A program made the translations under genes and the position numbers. Positions 10,870-22,905 of a DNA stretch of 64,000 nt are shown in pieces. The notes beneath the pieces were generated by a model. It was given only the letters and a program-made list of their open reading frames with translations, had not been told where the DNA came from and searched no databases. Position 1 is the stretch's first letter. The number at the start of each line of letters is the position of its first letter. Source of the stretch: Dactylorhiza incarnata. Lineage: Eukaryota > Streptophyta > Magnoliopsida > Asparagales > Orchidaceae. The stretch spans positions 10,062,001 through 10,126,000 of the forward strand of contig JAWHQI010000051.1 of assembly GCA_033032865.1 (NCBI GenBank), given 5' to 3'.

Positions 10870-12490
10870 CTGACTTGAGGCGGAAGTCGAACCTTTCTCC
10901 ACATAACAACCCTCCTGCGAGCCTAGATCAACTGGAGGTGGAGAAAGATCAACACCTTAGGTCGAGCAGAACTCGACCTGAGTTGGAAGGCAAACCTTTC
11001 TCCACTTAACAACCCTTCTGCGAGTCGAGCTCAACTGGAGTTGGAGAAAGCTCAACACCTTAGGTTTAGATAAACTTGACCTGAGGCGGAGGAAAACTCA
11101 ACACCTTTAGTCAAGCCAAACTCAATCTGAGGTGGAAGGAAAACCTTTCTCCACTTAACAACCCTCCTGCGAGCCGAGCTCAACTGGAGGTGGAGAAAGC
11201 TCAAAAGCTTAGGTCTAGTTAAACTTTACCTGAGGTGGAGGAAAACTAAACACCTTTAGCCGAGCCTAACTCGACCTGAGGTGGAAGGCAAACCTTTCTC
11301 CACTTAACAACCCTTCTGCGAGCCGAGCTCAACTGGAGGTGGAGAAAGCTCAACACCATAGGTCTAGTTAAACTTGACCTGAGGTGGAGGAAAACTCAAC
11401 ACCTTTAGTCGAGCTGAACTAGACCTGAGATGGAAGGCAAACCTTTCTCCACTTAACAACCCTCCTGCGAGCCGAGCTCAACTGGAGGTGGAGAAAGCTC
11501 AACACCTTAGCTCTAGTTAAACTTGACCTGAGGTGGAGGAAATCTCAACACCTCTAGTCGAGCCAAACTCGACCTGAGGTGGAAGGCAAACCTTTCTCCA
11601 CTTAACAACCCTCCTGCGAGCCGAGCTCAACTAGAGTTGGAGAAAGCTCAACACCTTAGGTCTAGTTAAACTTGACCTCAGGTGGAGGAAAACTCAGCAT
11701 CTCTAGTCGAGCCGAACTCGACCTGAGGAGGAAGACAAACATTTCTCCACTTAACAACCTTCCTACGAGCCGAGCTCAACCGGAGATGGAGAAAGCTCAA
11801 CACCTTAGGTCAAATTAAACTGGACCTGAGGTGGAGGAAAGCTCAACACCTTTAGTTGAGCTGAACTCGATCTGAGGTGGAAGGAAAACCTTTCTCCACT
11901 TAGCAACCCTCCTGCGAGCTGAGCTCAACTGGAGGTGGAGAAAGTTCAACATCTTAGGTCTAGTTAAACTTGACCTGAGGTGGAGGAAAACTCAACACCT
12001 CTAGTCGAGCCGAACTCGACCTGAGGTGGAAAGCAAACCTTTCTCCACTTAACAACCCTCCTGCGAGCCAAGCTCAACTGGAGGTGGAGAAAGCTCAACA
12101 CCTCTAGTCGAGATGAACTCGACCTAAGGTGGAAGGCAAATCTTTCTCCACTTAACAACCCTCTGAGCTCAGCTCAACTCGAGGTGGAGAAAGCTTAACA
12201 CCTCTACTTGAGCCGAACTTGACCTGAGGTGGAAGGCAAAACTTTCTCCACCTAACAACCCTCCTGCGAGCCGAGCTCAATTGGAGGTGGAGAAAGCTCA
12301 ACACCTTAGTTCTAGTTAAACTTGACCTGGGGTGGAGGAAAAATCAACACCTCTAGTCGAGTCGAACTCGACCTAAGGTGGAAGGCAAACCTTTCTTCAC
12401 TTAACAACCCTCCTGCGAGCCGAGCTCAACTGGAGGTGGAGAAAGCTCAACACCTTAGGTCTATTTAAACTTGACTTGAGGTGGAGGAAA
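10870..12490. repeat. Tandem array, about 150-bp period
   Basis: The phrase CCTTTCTCCACTTAACAACC recurs near 10994, 11144, 11294, 11444, 11588, 11738 (degenerate), 11888, 12038 and 12390, giving a period of about 150 bp with some shortened units of about 105 bp. Each unit holds GAGCTCAACTGGAGGTGGAG and TTAAACTTGACCTGAGGTGG. The copies are very similar, so the array expanded recently. Tandem arrays in the untranslated part are typical of Tat-lineage elements. Confidence 0.9.
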
Positions 12491-12499
12491 ACTCAACAC

Positions 12500-13622
12500 C
12501 TCTTGACACTTAGCTAACTAGAGGTCGAGGGCTTCGACACTTCCGAGGAGGTCAGCTCAACCGGAGGCGGATAACCGCTCGACACTCTCCAGAAACTTAG
12601 CCAACTGGAGGTCGAGGACTTCAATACTTCTCGGGAGCTTAGCTCAACCGGAGGCGGAGGACCACTCGATGCTCCCTAGAAACTAGACAGCTGGAGGTCG
12701 AGGACTTCAACACTTCTCGGGAGCTTAGCTCAACCGGAGGCGGAGGACCACTCAACGCTCCTTAGAAACTAGCCAACTGGAGGTCAAGGACTTCAACACT
12801 TCTCGGTAGCTTTGCTCAACCTGAGGCTGAGGACCACTCGACGCTGCCTAGAAAATAGACAACTGGAGGTCGAGGACTTCAACACTTCTTGGGAGCTTAG
12901 CTCAACCAGAGGAGGAGGAACACTCGAAATTCCGTAGAAACTATCCAACTGGAGATCGAGGACTCCAACACTTCTCGGGAGCTTAGCTCAACTGGAGGCG
13001 GAGAACCACTCGACACTCCCTAGAAACTAGCCAACTGGATGTCGAGTACTTCAACACTTCTCGGTAGCTTAGCTCAACCAGAGGCGGAGGACCACTCGAC
13101 ACTACCTAGAAACTAGCCAACTGGAGGTCGAGGACTTTAACACTTCTCTAGAGCTTAGATCAACCAGAGGCGGAGGACCACTCGAGACTCCCTAGAAACT
13201 AGCCAACTTGAGGTCGAGGAATTCAACAGTTCTCGAGAGCTTAGCTCAACCAGAGGTGGAGGACCACTCGACACTCCCTAAAAACTAGCCAACTGAAGGT
13301 CGAGGACTTCAACACTTCTCGGGAGCTTAGCTCAACCGAAGGCGGAGGACCACTCGACACTCCCTAGAAACTAGCCAACTGGAGGTCGAGGACTTTAACA
13401 CTTCTCTGGAGCTTAGCTCAACCAGAAGCGGAGGACCACTCGACTCTCCATAGAAACTAGCTAACTGGAGGTCGAGGACTTCAACACTTCTCGGGAGCTT
13501 AGCTCAACCAGAGGTGGAGGACCACTCGACACTCCCTAGAAACTAGCCAACTGGAGGTCGAGGACTTCAACACTTCTCTGGAGCTTAGCTCAACCAGAGG
13601 CGGATGACCACTCGACGATCCT
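12500..13622. repeat. Tandem array, 86-bp period
   Basis: About 13 units built on AGCTCAACCGGAGGCGGAGG, ACCACTCGACACTCCCTAG and ACTGGAGGTCGAGGACTTC. Starts spaced 86 bp apart are seen at 12638, 12724 and 12810. It adjoins the 150-bp array and shares short words with it (CTCAAC, GGAGGT) but has a different unit. Confidence 0.9.
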
Positions 13623-13763
13623 AGTCAGGGTCTTACCTAAGATACTACCTCTAAATATTTCTCATTTATAACGAGGAGGTTACATATTACAACAGGCCTT
13701 CTTGCGCCTGCCACATGCAACTCGGCCATCTACTTTATCACCTCCTCTACTTTCTTCATCTTC

Positions 13764-14517
13764 TTATTCATTCTCTTTCTCCGGGTCCCTCCTACTTCTC
13801 TGGTCAACCTGGAGGTGAAGGACTTGTTCCTGAAACCGGTCTGCGTAGCTTTCCAGCGTCTCCCCGTGCTTTTGTTGAATCAAGAACAGGGACTCTGGCC
13901 CTTTCCTCACCTTCTTTGAGGTGGAGAACCTCAACAAGAAACTCTGACGTAGGTACTTGATGTGGTAGATGGTACCTGATGGGAGCTGGTGGAACCAGTC
14001 TTTTGCCTCTCCCTTGAAAGTGATGGCAAAGAGGCTGCACTTGGAGGCGTCCGTCATCCGCCTGACTGAGACCATGTATTCAAACCACTGGAAGTGCTGG
14101 AGAGGGTTGTCCTTCCCTGTGTAGTAAGTCATGGCAGGCTCGCTGAACCGTGCCTGGAATGGGAGCTGAGATGATCAGCTCGCAGAAGGGACTTCCCCAT
14201 CTCCCCTGGCGAGTCAAAGGCGTTCTCTCTGCCTCCCCAATGGGGTAGCCTGTCCTAGGAGTGCTGTTGAAGAGCATTCTATCTTGGAGAACTGAGCCTT
14301 CCCCTGTGGCTAGCTCCTTCCCTTGCTGACGTGCTTGCCCCATCTCCATTGGAGATGGCAAGGAGAGCATGGGTGCGGGTGGCATCGATCACTCACCGTG
14401 AGGGGGGAGTATGACCCGCATGATCTCTGGAACCGACTTCTTGAACTCTTCAAAATCCTTTTTCTTCATGCACTTGCTGGCAGGGGGTGAGTCCCCCAGC
14501 TCATCGCTTCTAGCCAT
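13764..14517 (-). pseudogene. Tat/Retand-type gag of the pol-less element
   Basis: The minus-strand ORF 14132-13764 (122 aa) reads YYTGKDNPLQHFQWFEYM...MTDASKC...FKGEAKDWFHQLP, the capsid-type Gag segment of Tat-lineage gypsy elements; it closely parallels the Retand copy at 34325-33972. An upstream frame (14385-14080) carries the preceding part (ELIISAPIPGTV), so a frameshift lies near 14130. A plausible start is the ATG at 14517, opening MARSDELGD, which is interrupted by a stop. After 13764 the reading runs out within about 50 bp and no pol follows. It could have packaged the element if expressed; now broken. Confidence 0.85.
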
Positions 14518-14553
14518 GAGACTTGCCCAGAGCTTTCCGAACTAGCTGCTTCC

Positions 14554-14571
14554 ATGCTCACCGCACCAGAA
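14554..14571 (-). other. Primer binding site of the pol-less Tat-type element
   Basis: On the minus strand, TCTGGTGCGGTGAGCAT lies just inside the right LTR. The Retand element has the same TGGTGCGGTGAGC at 34716-34731. It is not the Met type; the tRNA is not assigned. Confidence 0.65.
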
Positions 14572-15193
14572 TGTTGAAACCAGAGAACTGGTCTCGACGT
14601 TCGAAAGGGGGATGCATCTAGCCCTTACTTGACCTGAGCTAGAACCTTTGACCATTTGCTGAGAACCGAAAGACCTTACCCTTGAAGAACAATTGAGTCC
14701 AAAAACGAACCCCTTAAGCTGCAGCGTGAAGGTCCCACCACACACCCGGAAGTTCAAAGAGAGCTTCCCCTCCTAAGCCAATGCTGAGCCTGGGCACCTT
14801 AGAGTGCACTAACGACCACCTCACCGTCAACCTTCACTGACAGGGGGGGGGGGGGGGGGGTATTGCTTGCTCACAATACACACTCGAGGGGGGAGTCCAA
14901 CCATTCCCAAGGTGCCAATGGGGGTCTATTTATAGACTTCCCAAAATTGGGCTGCGGATAGCCAAGATTCTGCTATCCACAACTCCACTACGAACCTGAA
15001 TGACCAAAACAAGAGGGGGTGAGTGGAGGTTGAGACGTCCACTCCCCCCCCCCTTGCCGGGGGTCGGTAGAGTGGACCGAAAGGTCCCCTGCCTGGGCTG
15101 GGCGGGTGGACTACTCGGTCCACACCCTTAGGGGCGAGTGGACCCATGGTCCACTCGGCCGAGTGCCCGGGGCGAGTGGACCACTAGGTCCAC
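14572..15193 (-). repeat. Right LTR of the pol-less Tat-type element, first part
   Basis: Starts TGTTGAAACC and matches 1588-1782 and then 10076 onward, with an uninterrupted CCCCTCCTAAGCCAATGCTGA between the two parts. That gives the pre-insertion state of the left copy. Cut at TCCAC by the Sirevirus; continues at 39424. Confidence 0.9.
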
Positions 15194-16710
15194 TGAAAGT
15201 ATCTAGTTGCGGCCTAAATCACCTAGAGGGGGGTGAATAGGTGGATTCTATGTCTTTATGCGGAATTAAAAATTTAACACAGAAAAACAAACAATCAAAC
15301 ACAGCAAAGACACAAGGATTTTATAGAGGTTCACCGATGTGGGTAGTCCTCTTTCCCGCCTCGCCTATCTAGCACTTCGAGGCTAGACTCGGCTACTTCA
15401 CCAATCTCAGATTATAACTAATCTGCCACCTCGGAGTCAAAACTCCTACAACTCGGAGTATACCACTCCTACAACTCGGAGTATAACAACTCCTACACCT
15501 CGGAGTAAACAACTCCTACAAATAATCTCGGAGTGAAAACTCCTACAAAAGAAAAGATATTGAAACAAAATACTTCTTCTTAACCTCTAAAGAGATTAAC
15601 TTCAGATCTTGAATACTGAGTCTTCTTCTCAACCTTGAAAGAAAGCTTGGCACTTGAAAGATGTGGAAGAGAGAAGACTTGGCTAACCAGATCTGAATAG
15701 GCCCTTTGACTTACTTGAAAGAATCTTCAATAATGAGAGCAGCAATAAGATCAAAGGCCTTCTTCTGAGAAATCTCTAACAACAATAGAGAAAGGATCTT
15801 TGAGCAGCAAATGTTAGGTCTCAGAATACTTGTTCAGCAAAAGAGAAAGGAGATCGACTTTTAGCTTTATCTTTTCTGAATTGTCGGCTGAAGAGAGATT
15901 TTTAGATCGATTTTTTAAGATTGATACCCTTGCCCTAAAATAAGGATTTATTTATAGGGAGGACTTCAATGGCTCGTGCGACAATGAAGGGAGAGGCGAC
16001 ACGTGTACTGTTCATGGTGGCTAACCCTAATTTTCGAAAACGAAACGAAGATTTGAAATCCGTCTGTCCGTCATTCGTCGAGACTTCACGTGAACATCCG
16101 ACGAATTGACTTGGCCACAGGGAAACACTGAACAACCCGTGAAAAACACTTTCTGTTACCATTCGTCGGGATTCGTCGGGAGTTCACGAGAACATCCGTC
16201 GAATTGACTTAGCTGCAGAATTTTCTTCACAACCCAGCCAAAATGACCTCTGTCAGCATTCGTCGGGATTCGTCGGAATGACCCGAGTCATCTCGACGAA
16301 TGGACTTAGCTGCAGATTTTTCTTCTAAACCAAGACAAAGGTCTTTTGTCTGGATTCGTCGGGATTCATCGAAATGACCCGAGTCATCTCAACGAATTGA
16401 CTCAGCAGAATTTTTTTTTCTTCTGAAAATCTGCTCCACTCCTCAACCTTGAAAGCCTTCAGTTATGAGTATATGAAGTGCACCCCGAGAGAGAGATTAC
16501 ACATGGACCAACACTTTGTTCTATACAATGAGGGATTACATTGTCAAGAACTGTGTTTGGTGATCCATTGCAACCTGACTTTGGTGTGCACTTAGCATTA
16601 AGACCTGTCATAACACATCTAAACAGCAATCATCAAATACATACTCAATTCATTTTAGTTCACTAGGGGACATCTTCAAATCTAGGTGATTGTGGACACA
16701 ATACCCAACA
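15194..16710 (-). repeat. 3' LTR of the Sirevirus
   Basis: 1517 bp. It contains a TATAAATA box on the minus strand (plus 15949-15956), a short tandem set built on CTCGGAGT...ACTCCTACA (about 15420-15550), and four diverged repeats built on CATTCGTCGGGATTCGTCGG and CGACGAATTGACTTAGCTGC (about 16065-16400). Confidence 0.95.
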
Positions 16711-16728
16711 ATCTCCCCCTATTTGAAG
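16711..16728 (-). other. Polypurine tract of the Sirevirus
   Basis: On the minus strand, TTCAAATAGGGGGAGAT ends directly at the LTR start TGTTGGG. Confidence 0.85.
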
Positions 16729-16907
16729 ATGTCATAACCCTAGGCACTAACTTGAATTGCACAGAAAGTATACTAAATAAGAATGCACAACCCAGGCAGT
16801 AATATATAAGGAAAAACAGAATAGGACTGAATGTTTTAACTTAACACAAAAGAAATGTGTATATATATATAAGCAAAGAAAACATCATGATTCCAGATAA
16901 GCACAGT

Positions 16908-19442
16908 TTATTCATGACCTTTGCCTTTCTTCTTTGCAAACATTCTGTCCACTGCCTCAGCTTTCTTCTTCAGTTCTAAATCCATTCTCTCAAAGAATGC
17001 CTTTGGCTTAGGCCAATATTTATCAGGAGCAGACTCTTTAGATCCACCATTCTTGAAGTGAATTCTTCTTTCAGTTGTCCTCTTCTCAAACTTGCTCCAT
17101 TCTTCTGAACTATAATGGTCACTGACTTTTTCATTCTGATTGCTGACTCTATCAAAAACAGAGAGAACAATACTTTTGGAGATGGGGCTCCAACTTTCTT
17201 GGAAGTTTCTAGGAGGAGGCCTATCATAAAATTCTCTGATATTCTTATGTGGATTAGACCTCTTAGCAGATGGCTTATCAGCACATAGCTTCCTTTTTAA
17301 TGACTTCTCAGAGGGTTCAGCAAAATAGGAGCTGTCAGGATCTTGAACAGGGAATGGATCATCCCAAAATTCTTGATAAGATGAAGCAGGGATGTCTTCA
17401 TCAGCAAAAACAGAATCCTCAACAGGATTTGGAGAGAAACTAGGAGCCCTGGGTCCTGGAGCACTTGATGAGGGAAAATCTGACCCTTTATCCACAACAG
17501 CAAACCCAAGCATTCCAGCCACTTCCTTGAACAGCCAGCTTTGGGCTTCATGAGTATACCAATTCACATCCTTAACATTTTGTAAGATGTTTTCCTTGAG
17601 ATCTTGCATTTGAGTAGCTACACTTTCATTCAAATCATTCATTTTGCTTGCACTTTCTTCTAACCTGGATACCACACTCTCCTCCCCCTTTATGACATCT
17701 TCATGCAGGAGGGTATATAATTTCTTCAGCTGAGTTTCAACTTGATCATCCAAGTAAGAGATCCCTTGATCATGAGCAGAATTAAGAACTTTATGAGCAG
17801 AGGTGAGATGAAGAACATCTTCACTGACCTGATGCAAGTTGGTAAGAGCATGCCTAACTGCTGTATTTGTATGATTCAAAGCTTTCCCTGCAGTTAGCAT
17901 CCAGGCTTCTTGATCACTCTTGAATCTTCCCATTTCATGCTTGATCTCAACCATTTCCTGCTTCAGAGAACAATCAACAGAGTCAATCTTCTTATAGACT
18001 TGCTTAATAGACTGATCAAAGTGATCAGTCTGAAACTTTAGCAGCCCTGCTATGGACTTCAGCAAAGAAGAGTGAGAGCTATCACCAGTCTCAACCTCTT
18101 CAGGAGAAATTCTATCAGCTAGAAAACTTGAGGATTGTGCTTGCTTGTCAAGCACAGTTGCCCTTGGAGAAGTGCTCCTAGCCACAAGAACTTCTGGAGG
18201 AGGCAAAAGCAGCACAGAAGGAAAGACTTCAGGAAGAACAGATTCAGCCATGAAGATATCTTCCTGGTCTTTCTCCCCCTCAAGTAGAGACATCTCCTTA
18301 GCCAACTCCAGCCTGACACCAAAGTTGCCCCTCTCCACAGATTCAGATTGCTTATTAGGAGAGTCTGGCAAGATTTCATGATCTTCAGAATGAGAATCAA
18401 CCAGGGCAGGTGATCTCCTTGAATCTTCCTGCTGAGAAGCCTCATCAAAATCAGCAGCATCCTCTGGGCCCTCCATGTCAAGATCAGCATCAGGGACAAC
18501 AATATCAACAGGACCAAGAGGTACTTGATCAGCATCACTTGGAGGAACATCTTCTGCAGCACCACTTCTTGCATCAATGTCTCTTGGGGTTGGAAACTCC
18601 CCCTCAACATGTGCATCTCTGCCCTGTGCAGGAGCTGGACTAAGTCCACTCCCCCTGGAGGATTGCCCTGCTTCAATAGACCTATGCTCATCAAGCAGAG
18701 GGGCCTCATCATCACTTACAACAGACCTAACTCCAGCATTCCCTAAGCCCTTGGGAATTACCCTTTCCCATTTGGAGAAAATGGTTGAGTTGATCTTCTT
18801 TGTGTGGTGGATAGGGATGCCTCTTCCAAGATTGAAAAAATCTGGATTACTACTATTCAGAAGCAGACTGATAATTCTTCCAAAATTTGGAGCAAGAAAA
18901 CTTTCTTTAATCTTCTCAAAGATTACTTCACCAATATTGAAATTCTTCCGACATATTATGGCGGTGTGAATTTTGAAAGCTTCTTCAGAGAGGTAGTCAT
19001 GAGAGCCTACCTTGCTTAATAATACTTTTCCTAGAATATCACACAGAAGCTTACCTCCTTCATTCATGAACTTTCTTCTGATTTTGGAGCTTTGATCAAG
19101 AATGCCACAGAATCTTCTGGCTCTGAAAATATCTTCAACAAACAACTCTTCTGATTCAACTTCAGGCATCCTCAACAATCGGTTGATACCACTAGCCTTC
19201 AAAATGATTTTGCAAGACCTAATAGAGCTTTTGATCTTCTTACCTTGACTTGAGATTTTGGCATTGCGATAGAACTCCAGAATGTCCTATTCTAGGATTT
19301 TAGCCGGCTCTTCTAAGACAAAACTGAGCCCGGCGACATCGAGCATCATAATCACGTTCCGAAACTCATCTGAAGCTGAGCGGAAGGCGCCTCTCACCAA
19401 CTCTCCCCCTGAATGCAAACCTCCAGAGGCTTTGGGCGCCAT
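16908..19442 (-). pseudogene. Env-like / extra ORF of the Sirevirus (one internal stop)
   Basis: The reading starts at the ATG at 19442 (MAPKASGGLHSGGEL) and runs 844 codons to 16908 in one frame, interrupted by a single TAG at 19289-19287. The N-terminal third resembles the 'putative plant transposon protein' type sequence; the middle is acidic and Ser/Pro-rich. About 18010-17500 reads as a heptad-rich coiled coil (FDQSIKQVYKKIDSVDCSLK). The C-terminus is strongly basic and ends KKKGKGHE. I see no convincing signal peptide or membrane helix, so 'env-like' is positional only. The same protein, more decayed, is in 45452-46691 plus 55800-56847. Sireviruses are known to carry such an ORF downstream of pol; its role is unknown. 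Confidence 0.8.
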
Positions 19443-19679
19443 TGATGTCGTCAAAGCCGCGAAAGAGAAACAGAGGAATCGCGATAGAAGGAGACGAACG
19501 GTCGGGTAGGGTTTCACGGAAGTTCTCGTGAAATCGTGATGTTTTCTTTGATTTTTATATATATAAATTGAAGTAGAGTGCGTACCTGTAGGACGATAAA
19601 ACCGTATTTAATAGGGAGATGATTCCACGGGAGATGAATTGAGAAGAGTAATATTTGTCCCGTGAAAACCCGTGAAACT

Positions 19680-22600
19680 TCATGAAATTTTCTGAGTTAA
19701 CAAGTGAAATCTCGTGCAATTTCGTGAAATCTCAACAGTCCCAACTTCAAGATTCCTTGTTAAGCATTCCAAGTTCCATTTTGAAGAAATTGAATTTGGT
19801 TTCGTCCAGAGGCTTCGTAAAATATCTGCAATTTGTTTGTCAGTATTAACATATAACAAATTTATGTCCTTACTCTCAACATGTTCCCGGATGAAGTGGT
19901 AGCGAAGCTCAATATGCTTCGTTCTGCTGTGAGAGACGGGATTATTTGCTATGGCAATAGCACTTGAGGAGTCACAGAACATGGGGATTTCTGAGAGCTT
20001 TAAATTATAGTCCTCAAGCTGATTTTTCATCCACAAAAGTTGTGCACAGCAACTGCCGGCAGAGATATACTCTGATTCAGCAGTCGATATTGCAACGCAA
20101 TTTTGCTTCTTGCTGCTCCAGGAGACGAGCCGCTTTCCTAAGAACTGGCAAGTTCCCGAAGTACTCTTCCTATCATCTCTGCTTCCTGCAAAATCAGCGT
20201 CTGAAAAACCAATTAGTTCAAAATCATTGCTTCTTGGGTACCATAAGCTGAGATTCGGTGTGCCCTTAAGGTATATCAAAATCCTCTTTGCAGCGGCATA
20301 ATGAGATTCCTTACAGTTTACCTGATACCTGGCACAAACACATGTTGAGAACATTATATCAGGCCTAGTAGCAGTGAGATAGAGCAAGGACCCAATTATG
20401 CTTCTGTACTTGGTTTCATCAAAAGGTTTCCCTTTCTCATCCTTGTCCAGAGACATACTTGATCCCATTGGAGTCCTCATTGAGGTTGCACTCTCCATTC
20501 CAAATTTCTTAAGAAGCTCTTTGGTGAACTTCGTCTGAGAGATGAAAATTCCATCTTCAGATTGGTGCACCTGGAGTCCTAAGAAATATTCCAGCTCTCC
20601 CATACTGCTCATTTCAAACTTACCTTGCATCAAGTTAGAAAACTTTTTGCAGAGTTTGTCATCAGTAGAGCCAAATATAATATCGTCGACATAGATTTGC
20701 ACTAGTAAAATCTCGCCTTTTACTTCCCTAAGAAACAATGTCTTGTCTATTGTTCCTCTTGTGAATTTGTTCTCAAGGAGAAACTTAGACAATGTCTCAT
20801 ACCAGGCACGAGGTGCCTGTTTGAGACCATACAAGGCTTTATGTAAATAATATACATGATCAGAAAAGTTAGGATCTACAAAACCTGGAGGCTGAGCTAC
20901 ATAAACTTCCTCTTTAAGGTCTCCATTCAGAAAGGCGGACTTTACATCCATCTGGAAAACCTTAAAGCCCTTATATGCAGCATAAGCCAGAAATAATCTG
21001 ATGGCTTCAAGTCTTGCTACTAGTGCGAAGGTCTGATCAAAGTCAATCCCTTCTTCTTGCCTGTATCCTTGAGCAACCAGTCTTGCTTTGTTCTTGGTGA
21101 TGATGCCCTTTTCATCAAGCTTGTTCCGGTAAATCCATTTGGTTCCAATCACATTCTGTCCTTTGGGTCTAGGTACAAACTTCCAAACTTTACATCTCTT
21201 GAATTGGTTGAGCTCCTCTTGCATAGCAAGGATCCAAGAGGGATCGGTGTTTGCTTCTTCAAGCTTCTTCGGCTCAATCTGTGAAAGAAAACTTAAATGT
21301 AAAACTTCGTTAGTTGTACCTCTTCTAGTTAGAACTCTGCTTGAAGGATCTCCGATGATTTGATCAGCTGGATGATCTCTCAAATGTCTGATCATTCCAA
21401 CATTTAGATGACCATGAGGTTCCTGCACTTCAGGTACATCTTCATCTTCCTGAGGGTCATCATCCTCACATGTAGAAGGAACATTTACTTCAATAGCTTT
21501 TGGAGCGTCTTCCTTTACAGTTTCTTCTTGGTGTAGTTCCTTGAACCTTGCATCTACATCTTCAACAAAAACACTAGAAGAGTTGCTTTGAAGCATACTC
21601 GTCTCATCAAATATGACATTGTAAGTTTCTTCTACAACCAGGGTTTTCTTGTTGAAAATCATATATGCCTTACTATGGCTACTATAACCTACAAAAATAC
21701 CTTCAAAACATTTTTCACTAAATTTAGTTTTGTAATATTTCCCGTTATTAAGTACAAAACACTTACTGCCAAAGATTCTAAAATAAGACAGGGTTGGTTT
21801 CTTGCCCTTCAAAAGTTCATAAGGAGTCTTATGATGGTTCTTGTCGATTAGTGCTCTGTTTTGCACGTGGCAAGCAGTGTTGATGCCTTCAGCCCAGAAG
21901 TACTCTGGTAGTGAAGAATCACTCAACATTGTTCTGCAGGCCTCTATGAGCGTTCTATTCTTTCTTTTAGCTACTCCATTCTGTTGTGGAGTACGGGGAG
22001 AGGAAAACTCATGAAAGATACCTAGGCTTTCACAAAATTCAGTCATAGCTCCAGACTTGAACTCTGTACCATGATCACTTCTGATTTTGACCACTGAACA
22101 TTCTAATTCATTCTGGATTTGCTTGACGAATGTGGTGAAAGAAGCAAAGGTGTCTGACTTGTGTTTCAGAAAGAATACCCAAGCAAAGTGTGAGTAGTCA
22201 TCAACAACAACCAACGTATAAGACTTACCTCCTATACTTCTGATTGGCATGGGACCAAACAAGTCCATATGGAGCAGATATAAACATCTGTTAGAGTCTT
22301 TGCCAATAATGCTTTTAAAGGTTGCCCGAGTCTGCTTACCCATTTGGCATGCATGACATGGTCTCTCTTTAATGCACTTAACATCAGGAGCATCGCGAAC
22401 TAAATTTTGAGAAAATAACATACTTATAGTTTTGAAATTAATATGTGCTAGTCTCTTGTTCCACTGGTCACAAAGAGATGCACTATCTTTTGCTAAAAAG
22501 CACACTGGTGTAGAAGAGTCTAAACATAGAAAATTTAAACAAAAAATATTTCTACTCCGAGTGCCTGTTAAAATAGTTTCTGACGTATCAGACGACTTTA

Positions 22601-22898
22601 TCAAGCACTTGTCCTTGTAGAATTCTACCATATAGCCTTTGTCACAAAGTTGACTTATGCTAATGAGATTATGTTGTAATCCTTTAACATAAGCCACGTC
22701 TGTGAAAGAGACTATACCATTTGTGATCATACCGTAGCCTTTTGTGATTCCCCGATCAGATCCGCCAAAAATAACTTTTGGACCATCTTTCACCGGGGTA
22801 TACTCTTGTAGTAGGCTTCTTGTTCCGGTCATGTGCCGTGAACAACCACTGCCCAAGTACCATATTGGATTTGTATTGGCCTTTGGACATACCTGCAA
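19680..22898 (-). pseudogene. Sirevirus pol: protease, integrase, RT, RNase H (open but catalytically altered)
   Basis: One open frame of 1072 codons. Protease: the active-site motif reads [10 protein letters not shown], Gly where the family has Asp. Pre-integrase zinc region: RLAHINF and CHACQMGKQ are present, but Asn (QWNKRL) stands where the first zinc-binding His is expected. Integrase: Asp in LHMDLFGP and RSDHGTEF are kept, but the third catalytic residue is Lys (NGVAKRKNR). RT has YVDDIIFGS; RNase H has [15 protein letters not shown] and CDSSSA and looks intact. The tail after KQIADIL diverges. The long open frame with changed residues suggests recent decay by point mutation. The frame is offset from gag, with TGA at 22901-22899, so expression would need a frameshift or splicing. 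Confidence 0.92.
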
Positions 22899-22905
22899 TC
22901 AACAA

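Noticed and set aside
18119..18715. Overlapping ORFs in the Sirevirus extra gene region
   Set aside because: Alternative-frame shadows of the 764-codon frame.
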